This document shows positions 28,212-37,671 of a DNA stretch of 64,000 bases, piece by piece. The notes beneath the pieces are model-generated. The model did no database searches. It was not told the origin of the DNA and was given only the letters and a program-made list of their open reading frames with translations. A program made the translations under genes and the position numbers. Source of the DNA: Microbacterium sp. Marseille-Q6965 (GTDB lineage: Bacteria > Actinomycetota > Actinomycetes > Actinomycetales > Microbacteriaceae); NCBI RefSeq assembly GCF_946151065.1, contig NZ_CAMGZA010000004.1:248001-312000 (forward strand), read 5' to 3'. Each line of letters begins with the position of its first letter. Position 1 is the stretch's first letter.

Positions 28212-29570
28212 ATGCCGCTCTTCGGCACGGACGGCGTGCGAGGGCTCGCCAACGGCACCCTCACCGCCGACCTTGCTCTGTCCCTGGCCCAGGCGACCGC
28301 GGTCGTCCTGGGCCAGGGGCGCTCAGCGGAGGCGCGTCGCGCCGCCGGCCGTCGCGCCCGCGCCGTCATCGCGCGTGACCCCCGCGTCTCGGGTGAGTTC
28401 CTCTCGGCGGCCGTCGCGGCCGGCCTGGCCTCGTCCGGCGTGGACGTCTACGACGCCGGCGTGATCCCGACCCCGGCGCTCGCGTTCCTCATCGGCGACT
28501 TCGACGCCGACTTCGGGATCATGATCTCGGCGTCCCACAATCCCGCCCCCGACAACGGCATCAAGGTGTTCGCGCGCGGCGGCGTGAAGCTCCCGGACAT
28601 CGTGGAGCGACGCATCGAGCGCCACCTCGACCGGGAGCGGTGGCTGCCCACCGGCGCCGAGGTCGGCCGGATCCGCCGGTTCTCCGACGCCGAGGACCGC
28701 TATCTCATGCACCTGCTGGCGTCGCTGCCGCACCGGCTCGACGGCATCCACGTCGTGCTCGACTGTGCCCATGGCGCCGCCTCCGGCGTCTCGCCCGACG
28801 CGTTCCGTGACGCCGGCGCCACCGTCACCGTGATCGGGGCCGACCCCGACGGCCTCAACATCAACGACGGCGTCGGCTCGACTCACCTCGAACACCTCGC
28901 GGAGGCCGTCGTTCGGCTGGGTGCCGACGTCGGCATCGCCCACGACGGCGACGCGGACCGCTGCCTCGCGGTCGACGCGAACGGGCGCGTCGTCGACGGG
29001 GACCAGATCATGGCGATCCTCGCCGCGTCGATGCACGAGCGCGGGCAGCTGACGAACGACACGCTCGTCGCGACCGTCATGAGCAACCTCGGGCTGCATG
29101 TGGCGATGCGCGAGCGCGGGATCACCGTCGTGCAGACGGCGGTCGGCGATCGCTACGTGCTCGAGGCGATGACCGAGGGTGGGCACGCGCTCGGCGGCGA
29201 GCAGTCGGGGCACGTCATCATGAGCGAGTTCGCCACCACCGGCGACGGCGTGCTGACGGGGCTGCACCTGGTCGCCGAGATGGCGCGCACGGGGCGGTCG
29301 CTGGCGGAGCTGGCGTCGATCATGACGGTGTACCCGCAGGTGCTCGTGAACGTCAAGGACGTCGACAAGGCGCGCTGCGCGGCCGACGAGGGCGTGCAGG
29401 CCGCCGTCCGTGCCGCGGAGGCGCAGCTGGGCACGACCGGGCGCGTGCTGCTGCGCGCTTCCGGCACCGAGCAGCTCGTCCGCGTCATGGTGGAGGCCGC
29501 CGACGAGGAGACCGCGCAGCGTCACGCCGACACCCTCGCCGCCGTCGTGCGGGAGCGGCTCGCGCTGTAG
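28212..29570 (+). CDS. glmM: Phosphoglucosamine mutase
   Basis: 452 residues. Converts glucosamine-6-phosphate to glucosamine-1-phosphate for UDP-GlcNAc and so for peptidoglycan. Active-site loop [13 protein letters not shown] with the phosphoserine at Ser108; metal loop DGDADRCL; sugar-binding GEQSGHV; C-terminal phosphate loop [12 protein letters not shown]. Full family length. It lies downstream of rpsI, a common actinobacterial order; glmS, the preceding enzyme in the pathway, is 3 kb away. Confidence 0.97.
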   Translation: MPLFGTDGVRGLANGTLTADLALSLAQATAVVLGQGRSAEARRAAGRRARAVIARDPRVSGEFLSAAVAAGLASSGVDVYDAGVIPTPALAFLIGDFDADFGIMISASHNPAPDNGIKVFARGGVKLPDIVERRIERHLDRERWLPTGAEVGRIRRFSDAEDRYLMHLLASLPHRLDGIHVVLDCAHGAASGVSPDAFRDAGATVTVIGADPDGLNINDGVGSTHLEHLAEAVVRLGADVGIAHDGDADRCLAVDANGRVVDGDQIMAILAASMHERGQLTNDTLVATVMSNLGLHVAMRERGITVVQTAVGDRYVLEAMTEGGHALGGEQSGHVIMSEFATTGDGVLTGLHLVAEMARTGRSLAELASIMTVYPQVLVNVKDVDKARCAADEGVQAAVRAAEAQLGTTGRVLLRASGTEQLVRVMVEAADEETAQRHADTLAAVVRERLAL

Positions 29571-29597
29571 CCGATCCTCGGCTGCGCTCCGGCGGTG

Positions 29598-30365
29598 TCA
29601 CGCGACCGTGTCCCCCGGCGCGACGACGACCTTGACGGTGCGCAACAGCAAACCCAGGTCGCCGCTCAGGCTCCAGCTCTCAACGTACGAAAGGTCGAGG
29701 CGGACGGTCTCCTCCCACGACAGCGTCGAACGTCCGCTCACCTGCCACAGCCCCGTGATCCCCGGTCGCACGAGGAATCGGCGGTGCACGTGCGGCTCGT
29801 ACTCCGCGACCTCGCGGGGCAGCGGAGGTCGCGGTCCGACGAGACTCATGTCTCCCGCAAGCACGTTGAACAGCTGGGGCAGCTCGTCCAGGCTGTAACG
29901 GCGCATCACCGCGCCGGCCCTGGTCACCCGCGGGTCGTCACGCAGCTTGAACATGACCACGTTGCCGGTGTCCTGCAGCGCCCGCACCTCGTCGAGTCGT
30001 TCCTCCGCGTCCGCCACCATCGAGCGGAACTTGAGCATCAGGAACGTCTTGCCCATGTGGCCCACGCGTTCCTGCCGGAAGAGCACCGGTCCGGGAGAAC
30101 TGGCCTTCACGACGAGGGCGAGCGCCGTCATCAGCGGGCTGAGCGCGAGGATCAGGGTCAGCGCGAGCGCGAGGTCGATGCCACGCTTGAGGGCGTTCTG
30201 CAGCCGGCGGTCGTCTCTGAGCAGCGGGGGCATGGCCGCGGGCGGCGGGCCCTGCACGACCCGCAGGTCGGCGGAGGGAGGGGCGGGGGCGAGCGGGGCG
30301 GGGGAGGCGACGGCCTCGAGAGGCGCGAACTCCTCTGGAGCCGCGCCGGAGTACATGGCGTGCAT
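29598..30365 (-). CDS. Polyprenyl-phosphate sugar-1-phosphate transferase (bacterial sugar transferase domain)
   Basis: 255 residues from ATG 30365; a GTG at 30377 touches the AGGAGG sequence and is less likely. A Pro/Ala-rich N-terminus of about 50 residues is followed by one membrane helix (DLALALTLILALSPLMTALA) and the catalytic domain: FRQERVG, MLKFRSM, LPQLFNVLAGDMSLVGPRP and ITGLWQVSGRS. It lacks the four extra N-terminal membrane helices of WcaJ/WbaP, so it is the minimal type. It loads a sugar phosphate on undecaprenyl phosphate to start surface-glycan synthesis. No glycosyltransferases flank it. Confidence 0.9.
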   Translation of the reverse strand: MHAMYSGAAPEEFAPLEAVASPAPLAPAPPSADLRVVQGPPPAAMPPLLRDDRRLQNALKRGIDLALALTLILALSPLMTALALVVKASSPGPVLFRQERVGHMGKTFLMLKFRSMVADAEERLDEVRALQDTGNVVMFKLRDDPRVTRAGAVMRRYSLDELPQLFNVLAGDMSLVGPRPPLPREVAEYEPHVHRRFLVRPGITGLWQVSGRSTLSWEETVRLDLSYVESWSLSGDLGLLLRTVKVVVAPGDTVA

Positions 30366-30525
30366 GACGGTGCGCACCCTCCTGAACGGTTCGGATCATT
30401 CCGTTGCCAGGAGGAGAGCCGCATCGCGGCGGCCTGATACCCCGGGGCGGTGGGGTACCCGGGGAGATCGATGACCGGGTCAACCGCCCGGGCTCGAAGT
30501 CGTGAGAGTCGGGCGCCGTGCGCCG

Positions 30526-31461
30526 TCAGGGCCGGTTGGCGAGGTCCTCGATCCGCCGCAACATGACGCCCTCGCGCAGCGCCCACGGGCTGATCTCGAG
30601 CTCCTCGACGCCGAGCGCCGTCATCGCCTCGTGCAGCACGACCGCTCCCGCCGTGATCTGGAAGGTGCGGTCGGCGGTGATGCCGGGCAGCTCCTGGCGG
30701 GCCGCGGCCGGGATCCGCGCGAGCACGGGAATCCACGACGCGAGCGATTCGCGCGGCAGCATCCACCGCTCGGAGCCCGACCATCCCGGGCGCCGGTAGC
30801 CCGCGAGCCGGGCGAGGGAGCGGATCGTCTTCGACGAGCCCACCACGTGGTCCGGGCCCGGCAGACGGCGATACGTGCGCGCGATCGGCGCGAGCGACGC
30901 GGCCGCATGCTCCCGCAGTTTCCCGAGCGCCCGGTCGCCCGGCGGGTCCTTCGGGAGGAAGCGCACGGTCATGCGGCCTGCTCCCAGGGGCAGCGAGTGG
31001 GCGACGTGCGGCAGCTCCTCGCTGCCGCTGGCGATCTCAAGCGAGCCGCCGCCGATGTCGAACAGCAGGATGCGGCCGGCCGACCAGCCGAACCAGCGAC
31101 GCACGGCGAGGAAGGTCAGCCGCGCCTCGTCCTCACCGCCGAGGACGAGCAGCGGCTGTCCGAGGGCCTGCTCGATGGCGTCGATGACCTCCGCGCCGTT
31201 CCTCGCCTCGCGCACCGCCGACGTCGCGGTCGCGAGCAGTTCGGCCACGCCCTCCGCCTCCGCGACCTCCTTCGCGGTGCGCACGGCGCGCAGCAGGGCC
31301 TCGACGCCCTTGGCCGTGATCGCGCCGTCCTCGTCGAGGTACCGCATCAGCCGCAGCACCGACTTCTCGCTCGTCGTCGCCAGCGGGCGACCGCCGGCGT
31401 GGGCGTCGGCGACGAGGAGGTGGACGGTGTTCGAGCCGATGTCGAGGACGCCCAGACGCAT
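30526..31461 (-). CDS. Ppx/GppA phosphatase family protein
   Basis: 311 residues, the short actinobacterial form. ASKHA-fold motifs: LDIGSNTVHLLVADA at the start, LLFDIGGGSLEIA, GAGRMTVRF and the AGAVVLHEAM segment. Family members hydrolyse polyphosphate or the pppGpp 5'-phosphate; actinobacterial short forms have been assigned either role. The ATG at 31461 has no Shine-Dalgarno sequence but a TAGCGT -10 box 6 bases upstream. Divergent from coaA. Confidence 0.88.
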   Translation of the reverse strand: MRLGVLDIGSNTVHLLVADAHAGGRPLATTSEKSVLRLMRYLDEDGAITAKGVEALLRAVRTAKEVAEAEGVAELLATATSAVREARNGAEVIDAIEQALGQPLLVLGGEDEARLTFLAVRRWFGWSAGRILLFDIGGGSLEIASGSEELPHVAHSLPLGAGRMTVRFLPKDPPGDRALGKLREHAAASLAPIARTYRRLPGPDHVVGSSKTIRSLARLAGYRRPGWSGSERWMLPRESLASWIPVLARIPAAARQELPGITADRTFQITAGAVVLHEAMTALGVEELEISPWALREGVMLRRIEDLANRP

Positions 31462-31467
31462 GAGGCA

Positions 31468-31473
31468 ACGCTA
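31468..31473 (-). promoter_or_regulatory. -10 box of the Ppx/GppA gene (leaderless)
   Basis: TAGCGT on the minus strand, 6 bases from the ATG at 31461. Confidence 0.5.
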
Positions 31474-31545
31474 TCCGCTGCGCCGCGACGCGATTCGCCG
31501 CCGGGCGGAGAGCCGCGGCCATGGGGCCTGCGCCGGCACGCGGGC

Positions 31546-31551
31546 TACGAT
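31546..31551 (+). promoter_or_regulatory. -10 box of coaA (leaderless)
   Basis: TACGAT, 7 bases before ATG 31559. If this is used, the upstream in-frame ATG at 31550 lies inside the promoter and cannot be the start. Confidence 0.5.
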
Positions 31552-31558
31552 GAGGCGG

Positions 31559-32503
31559 ATGAGCGCCGCAGTCGACTCCCTCCCACACTCCCGGTACCGG
31601 GAGATCCCGCGCGCCGACTGGGCGAGGCTGGCGGCGGGGATGGACCAGCCGCTCACGGAGCAGGAGGTCGTGCAGATCCGGGGCATCGGCGACCGGCTCG
31701 ACCTCAGCGAGGTGCGCGAGGTCTACCTGCCCCTCAGCCGTCTGCTGAGCATCTGGGCCAAGGCGCACCGTCGGATCGGCGCCGACGTGACGACGTTCCT
31801 CGGCGAGGAGGATCAGACGACGCCCTTCGTCGTGGGCGTGGCCGGCTCGGTCGCGGTCGGCAAGTCCACGATCGCGCGCCTGCTGCGCGAGCTCATGAGC
31901 CGGTGGGCCGACACCCCGCGGGTCGAGCTCGTCACGACGGACGGCTTCCTCTACCCGAACGCCGAGCTCGAGCGGCGCGGGCTCATGGACCGCAAGGGCT
32001 TCCCCGAGTCGTACGACCGGCGGGCCCTCGTGCAGTTCCTCACCGACGTCAAGAGCGGCGCCGAGGTCGTGCACGCGCCCTTCTACTCGCACGTGCGGTA
32101 CGACATCGTCCCGGACGCGCAGGTGACCGTGCGCCGCCCCGACGTCGTCATCGTCGAGGGGCTCAACGTGCTGCAGCCGCCGCCCTCGCCCAACGGCGTC
32201 GCGGTGAGCGACCTGTTCGACTTCTCCATCTACGTCGACGCCGAGACCGACCACATCGCGTCCTGGTACGTCGACCGGTTCCTCGCGCTGCGCGCCGGCG
32301 CCTTCTCGAACCCCGCCTCGTACTTCAACGTGTTCGCGAATCTCAGCGACGACGAGGCGGTGCAGACGGCGCTCGGGTACTGGAACGACATCAACATGCC
32401 CAACCTCATCGAGAACGTGCTGCCGACGAAGCACCGCGCCACCCTGGTGCTGCGCAAGGGCGCCGAGCACGCCGTCGAGTCGGTGCTGCTGCGCAAGGTC
32501 TGA
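31559..32503 (+). CDS. coaA: Pantothenate kinase, type I
   Basis: 314 residues; first committed step of coenzyme A synthesis. P-loop GVAGSVAVGKST (93-104), followed by VTTDGFLYPN, the KGFPESYD segment and the C-terminal YFNVFANLSDDEA. Cytoplasmic. ATG 31559 (MSAAVDSLPHSRYR) is preferred to 31550. glmS follows after 118 bases that contain a short GACGC repeat. Confidence 0.95.
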   Translation: MSAAVDSLPHSRYREIPRADWARLAAGMDQPLTEQEVVQIRGIGDRLDLSEVREVYLPLSRLLSIWAKAHRRIGADVTTFLGEEDQTTPFVVGVAGSVAVGKSTIARLLRELMSRWADTPRVELVTTDGFLYPNAELERRGLMDRKGFPESYDRRALVQFLTDVKSGAEVVHAPFYSHVRYDIVPDAQVTVRRPDVVIVEGLNVLQPPPSPNGVAVSDLFDFSIYVDAETDHIASWYVDRFLALRAGAFSNPASYFNVFANLSDDEAVQTALGYWNDINMPNLIENVLPTKHRATLVLRKGAEHAVESVLLRKV

Positions 32504-32508
32504 GCGCC

Positions 32509-32528
32509 GACGCGACGCGACGCGACGC
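32509..32528 (+). repeat. (GACGC)4 simple repeat after coaA
   Basis: Four perfect copies of GACGC directly after the coaA stop. Non-coding; no function is evident. Confidence 0.9.
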
Positions 32529-32608
32529 GTCCGCCCGCGGCAGCGCCGGTCGCGGTCCGGCTCGGCACCGCCCCGCGGGCCCGATCCGGTTTCCCAGGCG
32601 CGCGAACC

Positions 32609-32614
32609 TAGAAT
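32609..32614 (+). promoter_or_regulatory. -10 box of glmS (leaderless)
   Basis: TAGAAT ends 7 bases before ATG 32622. No ribosome-binding site and no glmS-ribozyme-like leader would fit in so short a 5' end. Confidence 0.55.
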
Positions 32615-32621
32615 CGATCGC

Positions 32622-34475
32622 ATGTGTGGAATCGTCGGCTATGTCGGGCCCCGCGAGAGCCAGGACATCCTTCTCTCCGGCCTCGCCCGATTGGAGTACC
32701 GCGGCTACGACTCGGCCGGCATCGCCGTGATCGACGGCGACGGCGCCCTGCACGCGGCCAAGAAGGCCGGCAAGCTCGCCCGCCTGCGCGAGCAGCTCGA
32801 AGCCGCGCCCATCCCCGCGGGCACGACCGGCATCGGCCACACCCGCTGGGCAACCCACGGCGGTCCCACCGACCAGAACGCCCACCCGCACCTGGCCGAT
32901 GACGATCGCCTCGCGGTGATCCACAACGGCATCATCGAGAACTTCGCCGAGCTGCGCTCCGAGCTGCTCGCCCAGGGGCACCGCTTCCGCAGCGAGACGG
33001 ACACCGAGGTGGCCGCCGTGCTGCTCGGGCGCGAGTACCGCGCGCACGACGGCGACCTCGTGGCCGCCTTCCGCAGCGTGGTCGCGCGCCTCGAGGGCGC
33101 CTTCACGCTGCTGGCGATGCACAAGGACCGTCCCGGCCTCGTCGTCGGGGCGCGGCGCAACTCGCCGCTCGTGATCGGCCTCGGGGAGGGCGAGAACTTC
33201 CTCGGCTCGGACGTGGCCGCGTTCGTCGAGCACACGCGCCGCGCACTCGCGATCGGCCAGGACCAGATCGTCGCGATCACGCCCGAGCAGGTCACGGTGA
33301 CGGACTTCGACGGCAACGAGGTGGAAGCCTCGCCCTTCGAGGTGATGTGGGACGCCTCCGCCGCAGAGAAGGGCGGGTGGCCGAGCTTCATGGCCAAGGA
33401 GGTCTCCGAGGAGCCCGAGGCCGTGCTCAACACGATCCTCGGTCGCGTGAAGGACGGCCAGGTCGTCATCCCCGAGCTGGACGGCATGGACGAGCTGTTC
33501 GCCGGCATCCAGCGGATCATCGTGATCGCGTGCGGCACCGCCGCATACGCGGGCACCGTGGGCAAGTACGCGCTCGAGAAGTGGGCGCGCATCCCCGTCG
33601 ACGTGGAGCTGGCGCACGAGTTCCGCTACCGCGACCCGATCGTCGGCCCCGAGACCCTCGTCGTCTCGATCAGCCAGTCGGGCGAGACGATGGACACGCT
33701 CATGGCGGTCAAGGAGGCCGCGCGCCTGGGTGCCAAGACGCTGTCCATCTGCAACACCCAGGGGGCGACGATCCCGCGGGAGTCGGACGCGGTCGTCTAC
33801 ACGCACGCCGGCCCGGAGGTCGCGGTGGCCTCGACGAAGGCGTTCGTCGCGCAGATCACGGCGCTGTACCTCCTCGCCCTGCACGTGGGCCGCATCCGCG
33901 GCACGGTCTCGCCCGCCGAGGCCGCGCGCAGCATCCACGAGCTGGAGGCGCTGCCGGACAAGATCCGGTGGATCCTCGAGAACGAGCAGGAGCACATCGA
34001 GCAGCTCGCCCACTGGATGGCCGACACGCGCTCGGTGCTGTTCCTGGGCCGCAACGTGGGCTACCCGATCGCCCTCGAGGGGGCGCTCAAGCTCAAGGAG
34101 CTGTCGTACATCCACGCCGAGGGCTTCGCGGCGGGCGAGCTCAAGCACGGGCCGATCGCGCTCATCGAGCCCGGGCAGCCCGTGTTCGTCGTCGTGCCCT
34201 CGCCGCGCGGAGCGGCGACGCTGCACGCCAAGGTCGTCTCGAACATCGAGGAGATCCGTGCCCGTGGCGCCCGCGTGATCGCGATCGCGGAGGAGGGCGA
34301 CGTGGCGGCGCTGCCGTTCGCCGACGAGGTGCTGCGCATCCCGCTCGCCGGGCCGATCTTCGAGCCGATCCTCGCGGTCGTGCCGCTGCACATCTTCGCC
34401 ATGGGCCTGGCCAACGCCAAGGGACTGGACGTGGATCAGCCCCGCAACCTCGCGAAGTCCGTCACGGTCGAGTGA
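32622..34475 (+). CDS. glmS: Glutamine-fructose-6-phosphate aminotransferase (isomerizing)
   Basis: 617 residues. Makes glucosamine-6-phosphate from fructose-6-phosphate and glutamine, the first step to UDP-GlcNAc. Class II glutaminase domain with catalytic Cys2 (MCGIVGYVG), TRWATHG and HNGIIEN. Two SIS isomerase domains follow (CGTAAYAG, SISQSGETMDT, then LGRNVGYPIALEGALKLKE). It ends QPRNLAKSVTVE, the conserved C-terminus that closes the active site. Followed by acpS after 13 bases. Confidence 0.97.
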   Translation: MCGIVGYVGPRESQDILLSGLARLEYRGYDSAGIAVIDGDGALHAAKKAGKLARLREQLEAAPIPAGTTGIGHTRWATHGGPTDQNAHPHLADDDRLAVIHNGIIENFAELRSELLAQGHRFRSETDTEVAAVLLGREYRAHDGDLVAAFRSVVARLEGAFTLLAMHKDRPGLVVGARRNSPLVIGLGEGENFLGSDVAAFVEHTRRALAIGQDQIVAITPEQVTVTDFDGNEVEASPFEVMWDASAAEKGGWPSFMAKEVSEEPEAVLNTILGRVKDGQVVIPELDGMDELFAGIQRIIVIACGTAAYAGTVGKYALEKWARIPVDVELAHEFRYRDPIVGPETLVVSISQSGETMDTLMAVKEAARLGAKTLSICNTQGATIPRESDAVVYTHAGPEVAVASTKAFVAQITALYLLALHVGRIRGTVSPAEAARSIHELEALPDKIRWILENEQEHIEQLAHWMADTRSVLFLGRNVGYPIALEGALKLKELSYIHAEGFAAGELKHGPIALIEPGQPVFVVVPSPRGAATLHAKVVSNIEEIRARGARVIAIAEEGDVAALPFADEVLRIPLAGPIFEPILAVVPLHIFAMGLANAKGLDVDQPRNLAKSVTVE

Positions 34476-34488
34476 AACCGGGCGCGGC

Positions 34489-34866
34489 GTGATCATCGGC
34501 ATCGGCGTGGACGTGGTCGACATCGACCGCTTCCAGGCGCAGATCGAGGGATCGCCGCGTCTGGCCGAGCGCCTGTTCAGCGCCCACGAGCGGGAGCTGC
34601 CGCTGCGCTCGCTCGCCGCGCGCTACGCCGCGAAGGAAGCACTCATCAAGGCGCTGGGCGGGTCGGACGGCGTCAGCTGGCGCGAGATCGAGGTGCCACG
34701 GCTCGCCGAGCGCCGCGCACCGGCATACGTCGTGACGGGCGAGACGGCGCGTACCCTCGCGGCCCGCGGCGTCAGTCACACCCACCTGTCGCTCTCGCAC
34801 GACGCGGGCCTCGCGGTCGCCTACGCCGTGCTGGAGGGCCCCGGCGACGGGGGTGAGCGTCGATGA
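34489..34866 (+). CDS. acpS: Holo-[acyl-carrier-protein] synthase
   Basis: 125 residues. Transfers 4'-phosphopantetheine from CoA to acyl carrier protein. IIGIGVDVVDIDRF carries the Mg-binding Asp; RYAAKEALIKAL carries the Glu and Lys; HLSLSHDAGLAVAYAV closes the domain. The GTG start lies 13 bases after glmS. Its product needs CoA, whose first enzyme (coaA) is just upstream. The TGA overlaps alr by 4 bases. Confidence 0.95.
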   Translation: MIIGIGVDVVDIDRFQAQIEGSPRLAERLFSAHERELPLRSLAARYAAKEALIKALGGSDGVSWREIEVPRLAERRAPAYVVTGETARTLAARGVSHTHLSLSHDAGLAVAYAVLEGPGDGGERR

Positions 34867-35972
34867 GCGGGCCCCTGCGTGAGGCGGCCATCGACGCGGC
34901 CGCCATCGAGGCGAACACCCGCACGCTGCGGCGGCTGACCCGCGCCCGCGAGCTGATCGCCGTCGTGAAGGCGAACGGGTACGGGCACGGAGCCGTCGCG
35001 GCGGCACGAGCGGCGCTCGCCGGCGGGGCATCGCGGCTGGGCGTGGCCGACCTGGCGGAGGCGCACGCGTTGCGCGACGCCGGCATCACGGCTCCCCTGA
35101 TCGCCTGGCTGCACGGGCCCGGGGCCGACTTCCGGCGCGCGGTCGGCGCCGGCATCGCCCTCGGCGTCTCCAGCGTGTCGCAGCTGCGCGAGGTGGCGGC
35201 GGCGGGCGAGGCCTCGCGGGCCGCCGTGCATCTGAAGCTCGAGACGGGCCTCGGGCGCAACGGCGCCGCGCCGTCCGAATGGGACCGGCTGTTCTCCGAG
35301 GCGGCGCACGCGGAACGACAGGGACGTATCCGGGTGGAGGGGCTCTTCAGCCACCTGAGCGGCACGTCGCCCGACGAGGACCGCGCGCAGCTGACGGCCT
35401 TCGAGGACGGGCTGCGACGCGCCGCGCAGCATGGGGTGCGCCCCGACATCGCGCATCTCGCTGCCACGGCCGCCGCGATCGACCTCCCCGAGACCCGACT
35501 CGACGCGGTGCGCATCGGCGTGGGGATCTACGGGCTCTCGCCCTTTGAGGATCGCACCTCTGCCGACCTCGGTCTCGTGCCCGCCATGACCCTGCGCGGC
35601 CGCGTCGCCGCGGTGCGGCGGGTGCCGGCGGGGCACGGCGCCTCGTACGGGTACCGCTACCGCGCACCGCGCGAGACGACCTTCGCGCTCGTGCCGCTCG
35701 GCTATGCGGACGGGATCCCCCGACAGGCGTCGAACGCGGCGCCGGTCGCGATCCGCGGGCAGCGGTTCCGCGTTGCCGGCACGATCGCGATGGACCAGTT
35801 CGTCGTCGACGTGGGCGACGTCGCCGTCGAGGTGGGCGACGAAGCCGTGCTGTTCGGCGACCCGGCCTCCGGTGCGCCCTCCGCCGACGAGTGGGCCGCC
35901 GCCGCCGGCACGATCAACTACGAGATCGTCACGCGAATCGGCGGCCGCGTGACGCGCACGGAGGCATCGTGA
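34863..35972 (+). CDS. alr: Alanine racemase
   Basis: 369 residues; makes D-alanine for peptidoglycan with PLP. The PLP lysine is Lys36 in VVKANGYGHGA; the second catalytic base is the Tyr in ASYGYRYRAPRET; VGIYGLSP is also conserved. ATG overlaps the acpS stop; its TGA overlaps the tsaE GTG. The position before tsaE is conserved in actinobacteria. Confidence 0.96.
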   Translation: MSGPLREAAIDAAAIEANTRTLRRLTRARELIAVVKANGYGHGAVAAARAALAGGASRLGVADLAEAHALRDAGITAPLIAWLHGPGADFRRAVGAGIALGVSSVSQLREVAAAGEASRAAVHLKLETGLGRNGAAPSEWDRLFSEAAHAERQGRIRVEGLFSHLSGTSPDEDRAQLTAFEDGLRRAAQHGVRPDIAHLAATAAAIDLPETRLDAVRIGVGIYGLSPFEDRTSADLGLVPAMTLRGRVAAVRRVPAGHGASYGYRYRAPRETTFALVPLGYADGIPRQASNAAPVAIRGQRFRVAGTIAMDQFVVDVGDVAVEVGDEAVLFGDPASGAPSADEWAAAAGTINYEIVTRIGGRVTRTEAS

Positions 35973-36469
35973 TCCCGGATGCGCTGACGGGGCGGCACGA
36001 CGTGGCATCGGCGGCGGAGATGGAGGAGCTGGGGCGCCGCATCGGCGAGAGGCTCGTCGCCGGCGATCTGCTCGTCCTGACGGGACCGCTCGGGGCGGGG
36101 AAGACCACGCTCACGCGCGGCATCGCGGCCGGTCTCGGCGTGCGCGGGCCGATCCAGAGCCCGACGTTCGTGATCGCGCGCACGCATCCGTCCCTCGTCG
36201 GCGGTGCGCCGCTCGTGCACGCGGACGCGTACCGGCTGGGCGACGCCATGGAGCTGGACGACCTGGACATCGATGCCGACGCCTCCGTGGTGATCGTCGA
36301 ATGGGGCCGCGGAAAGGTCGAGGGGCTGCGCGAGTCATGGTGGGACATCGAGATCGCGCGGCCGGTGGGCGGCCGCGGCGCCGACACCATGTGTGGTGAC
36401 CTGTCGCGCTCGGCCGAGGACCTCGACGCCGACGCCCCTCGCGTCGTCACCATCACGCGTCGTCCCTGA
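35969..36469 (+). CDS. tsaE: tRNA t6A biosynthesis ATPase TsaE
   Basis: 166 residues. P-loop GPLGAGKTTL (39-48), QSPTFVIARTH and the C-terminal VVIVEWGRGKVE. TsaE drives turnover of the TsaB-TsaD complex that puts t6A37 on ANN-decoding tRNAs. The GTG start overlaps the alr stop (GTGA). tsaB follows after 66 bases. Confidence 0.94.
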   Translation: MIPDALTGRHDVASAAEMEELGRRIGERLVAGDLLVLTGPLGAGKTTLTRGIAAGLGVRGPIQSPTFVIARTHPSLVGGAPLVHADAYRLGDAMELDDLDIDADASVVIVEWGRGKVEGLRESWWDIEIARPVGGRGADTMCGDLSRSAEDLDADAPRVVTITRRP

Positions 36470-36523
36470 TCCGACGGGGCCCGGCCCGACCACCGCCCAC
36501 GGCGCCGGATCAGGCAGCGCGAT

Positions 36524-36529
36524 TACGCT
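36524..36529 (+). promoter_or_regulatory. -10 box of tsaB (leaderless)
   Basis: TACGCT, 6 bases before ATG 36536. The GGAAGG between them touches the ATG and is too close to act as a Shine-Dalgarno sequence. Confidence 0.45.
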
Positions 36530-36535
36530 GGAAGG

Positions 36536-37165
36536 ATGATCCTGGCCGTCGACACCTCGATCGGCTCGACCGTCGCCGTGATCGGTGCGGACGGGTCGGT
36601 GCACGCCCGCCTCGAGAGCGAGAGCCCGCGCGGCCACGCCGAGGTGATCGGCGACCTGCTTGCGCGCGCTCTCGCCGATGCGCGTGTCGCCCCGGACGCG
36701 ATCACCCACGTCGCGGCCGGTATGGGGCCCGGCCCCTTCACGGGGCTGCGGATCGGCATCGCCGCCGCGCGTGCCTTCGCCATCGGCCGCGGCATCCCGC
36801 TGCTTCCCGTCGTGAGCCACGACGCGGCCGCCCTCACGCGCATCGAGGACGGCGGGCCCGAGCGCTTCGCCGTCGTCACCGACGCCCGGCGGCGCGAGAA
36901 CGCGGTCTCGGTGTACGAGGGGGTCGGTGCGGCGGATGTGCCCCGCCGCACGTCCGGCCCCGAGCTGCTGCCGCAGGCGGAGGACCTCGCGGCGCGCTTC
37001 CCGGGAGCCGAGATCGTGCACGTGGGCGCGATCGACGCCGCGCGCGTCGGCCGCATCGCCGCGCGGCGGATGGCGGCGGGGCTCGAGCCGGACGTCGCCG
37101 AGCCGCTGTATCTCCGCTCGCCCGACGTCGTGGCGAGCCACAGCCCGAAGCGGGTGAGCGCGTGA
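36536..37165 (+). CDS. tsaB: tRNA t6A biosynthesis scaffold TsaB
   Basis: 209 residues, ASKHA fold: [16 protein letters not shown] and [20 protein letters not shown]. TsaB is an inactive paralogue of TsaD that dimerises with it. It overlaps rimI by 4 bases, in the conserved order tsaE-tsaB-rimI-tsaD. Confidence 0.93.
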   Translation: MILAVDTSIGSTVAVIGADGSVHARLESESPRGHAEVIGDLLARALADARVAPDAITHVAAGMGPGPFTGLRIGIAAARAFAIGRGIPLLPVVSHDAAALTRIEDGGPERFAVVTDARRRENAVSVYEGVGAADVPRRTSGPELLPQAEDLAARFPGAEIVHVGAIDAARVGRIAARRMAAGLEPDVAEPLYLRSPDVVASHSPKRVSA

Positions 37166-37671
37166 CCCCCGGCGCCCGTATCCGCCCCGCCGTGCCGGCC
37201 GACCTCGACGCCATCATGTCGATCGAGCGGGCCTCGTTCCCGACCGACGCGTGGAGCGAGGCGATGATGGCCGACGAGCTGACGGGTCCATACGGCTTCT
37301 ACGTCGTCGTCGAACAGGCGGAGCGGGTCGTGGGCTACGCCGGTCTGCGCGCGCTGCCCCACGCCGCCGACGGCGACATTCAGACCATCGCACTCGACGC
37401 GTCGGCGCGCGGGCGGGGGCAGGGGCGTGCGCTGCTGCGCCACCTCATCGAGGAGGCCGCACGCCGACGGGTTCGCGAGCTGTTCCTCGAGGTGCGTGCC
37501 GACAATCCGGTGGCGCAGGGCCTGTACGCGTCCGAGGGATTCTCGGAGATCGGCGTGCGCCCGCGCTACTACCAGCCGGACGGGGTGGATGCGATCATCA
37601 TGAGGCTCGACGTGCGGGCATGGGACGCCGCTCGCACCGCGGACGCGCGGGAGGCAGGGGCATGCACGTGA
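37162..37671 (+). CDS. rimI: Ribosomal protein S18 alanine N-acetyltransferase (GNAT)
   Basis: 169 residues with a GNAT fold: [20 protein letters not shown], acetyl-CoA loop [14 protein letters not shown], and [23 protein letters not shown]. Family members acetylate the S18 N-terminus; others nearby in sequence acetylate different N-termini. GTG start overlapping tsaB; the tail overlaps tsaD by 10 bases. Confidence 0.9.
   Translation: MTPGARIRPAVPADLDAIMSIERASFPTDAWSEAMMADELTGPYGFYVVVEQAERVVGYAGLRALPHAADGDIQTIALDASARGRGQGRALLRHLIEEAARRRVRELFLEVRADNPVAQGLYASEGFSEIGVRPRYYQPDGVDAIIMRLDVRAWDAARTADAREAGACT

Noticed and set aside
32509..32528. GACGC repeat as a regulatory array
   Set aside because: Only four short copies, GC-rich and directly after a stop codon; simple slippage is a sufficient explanation.
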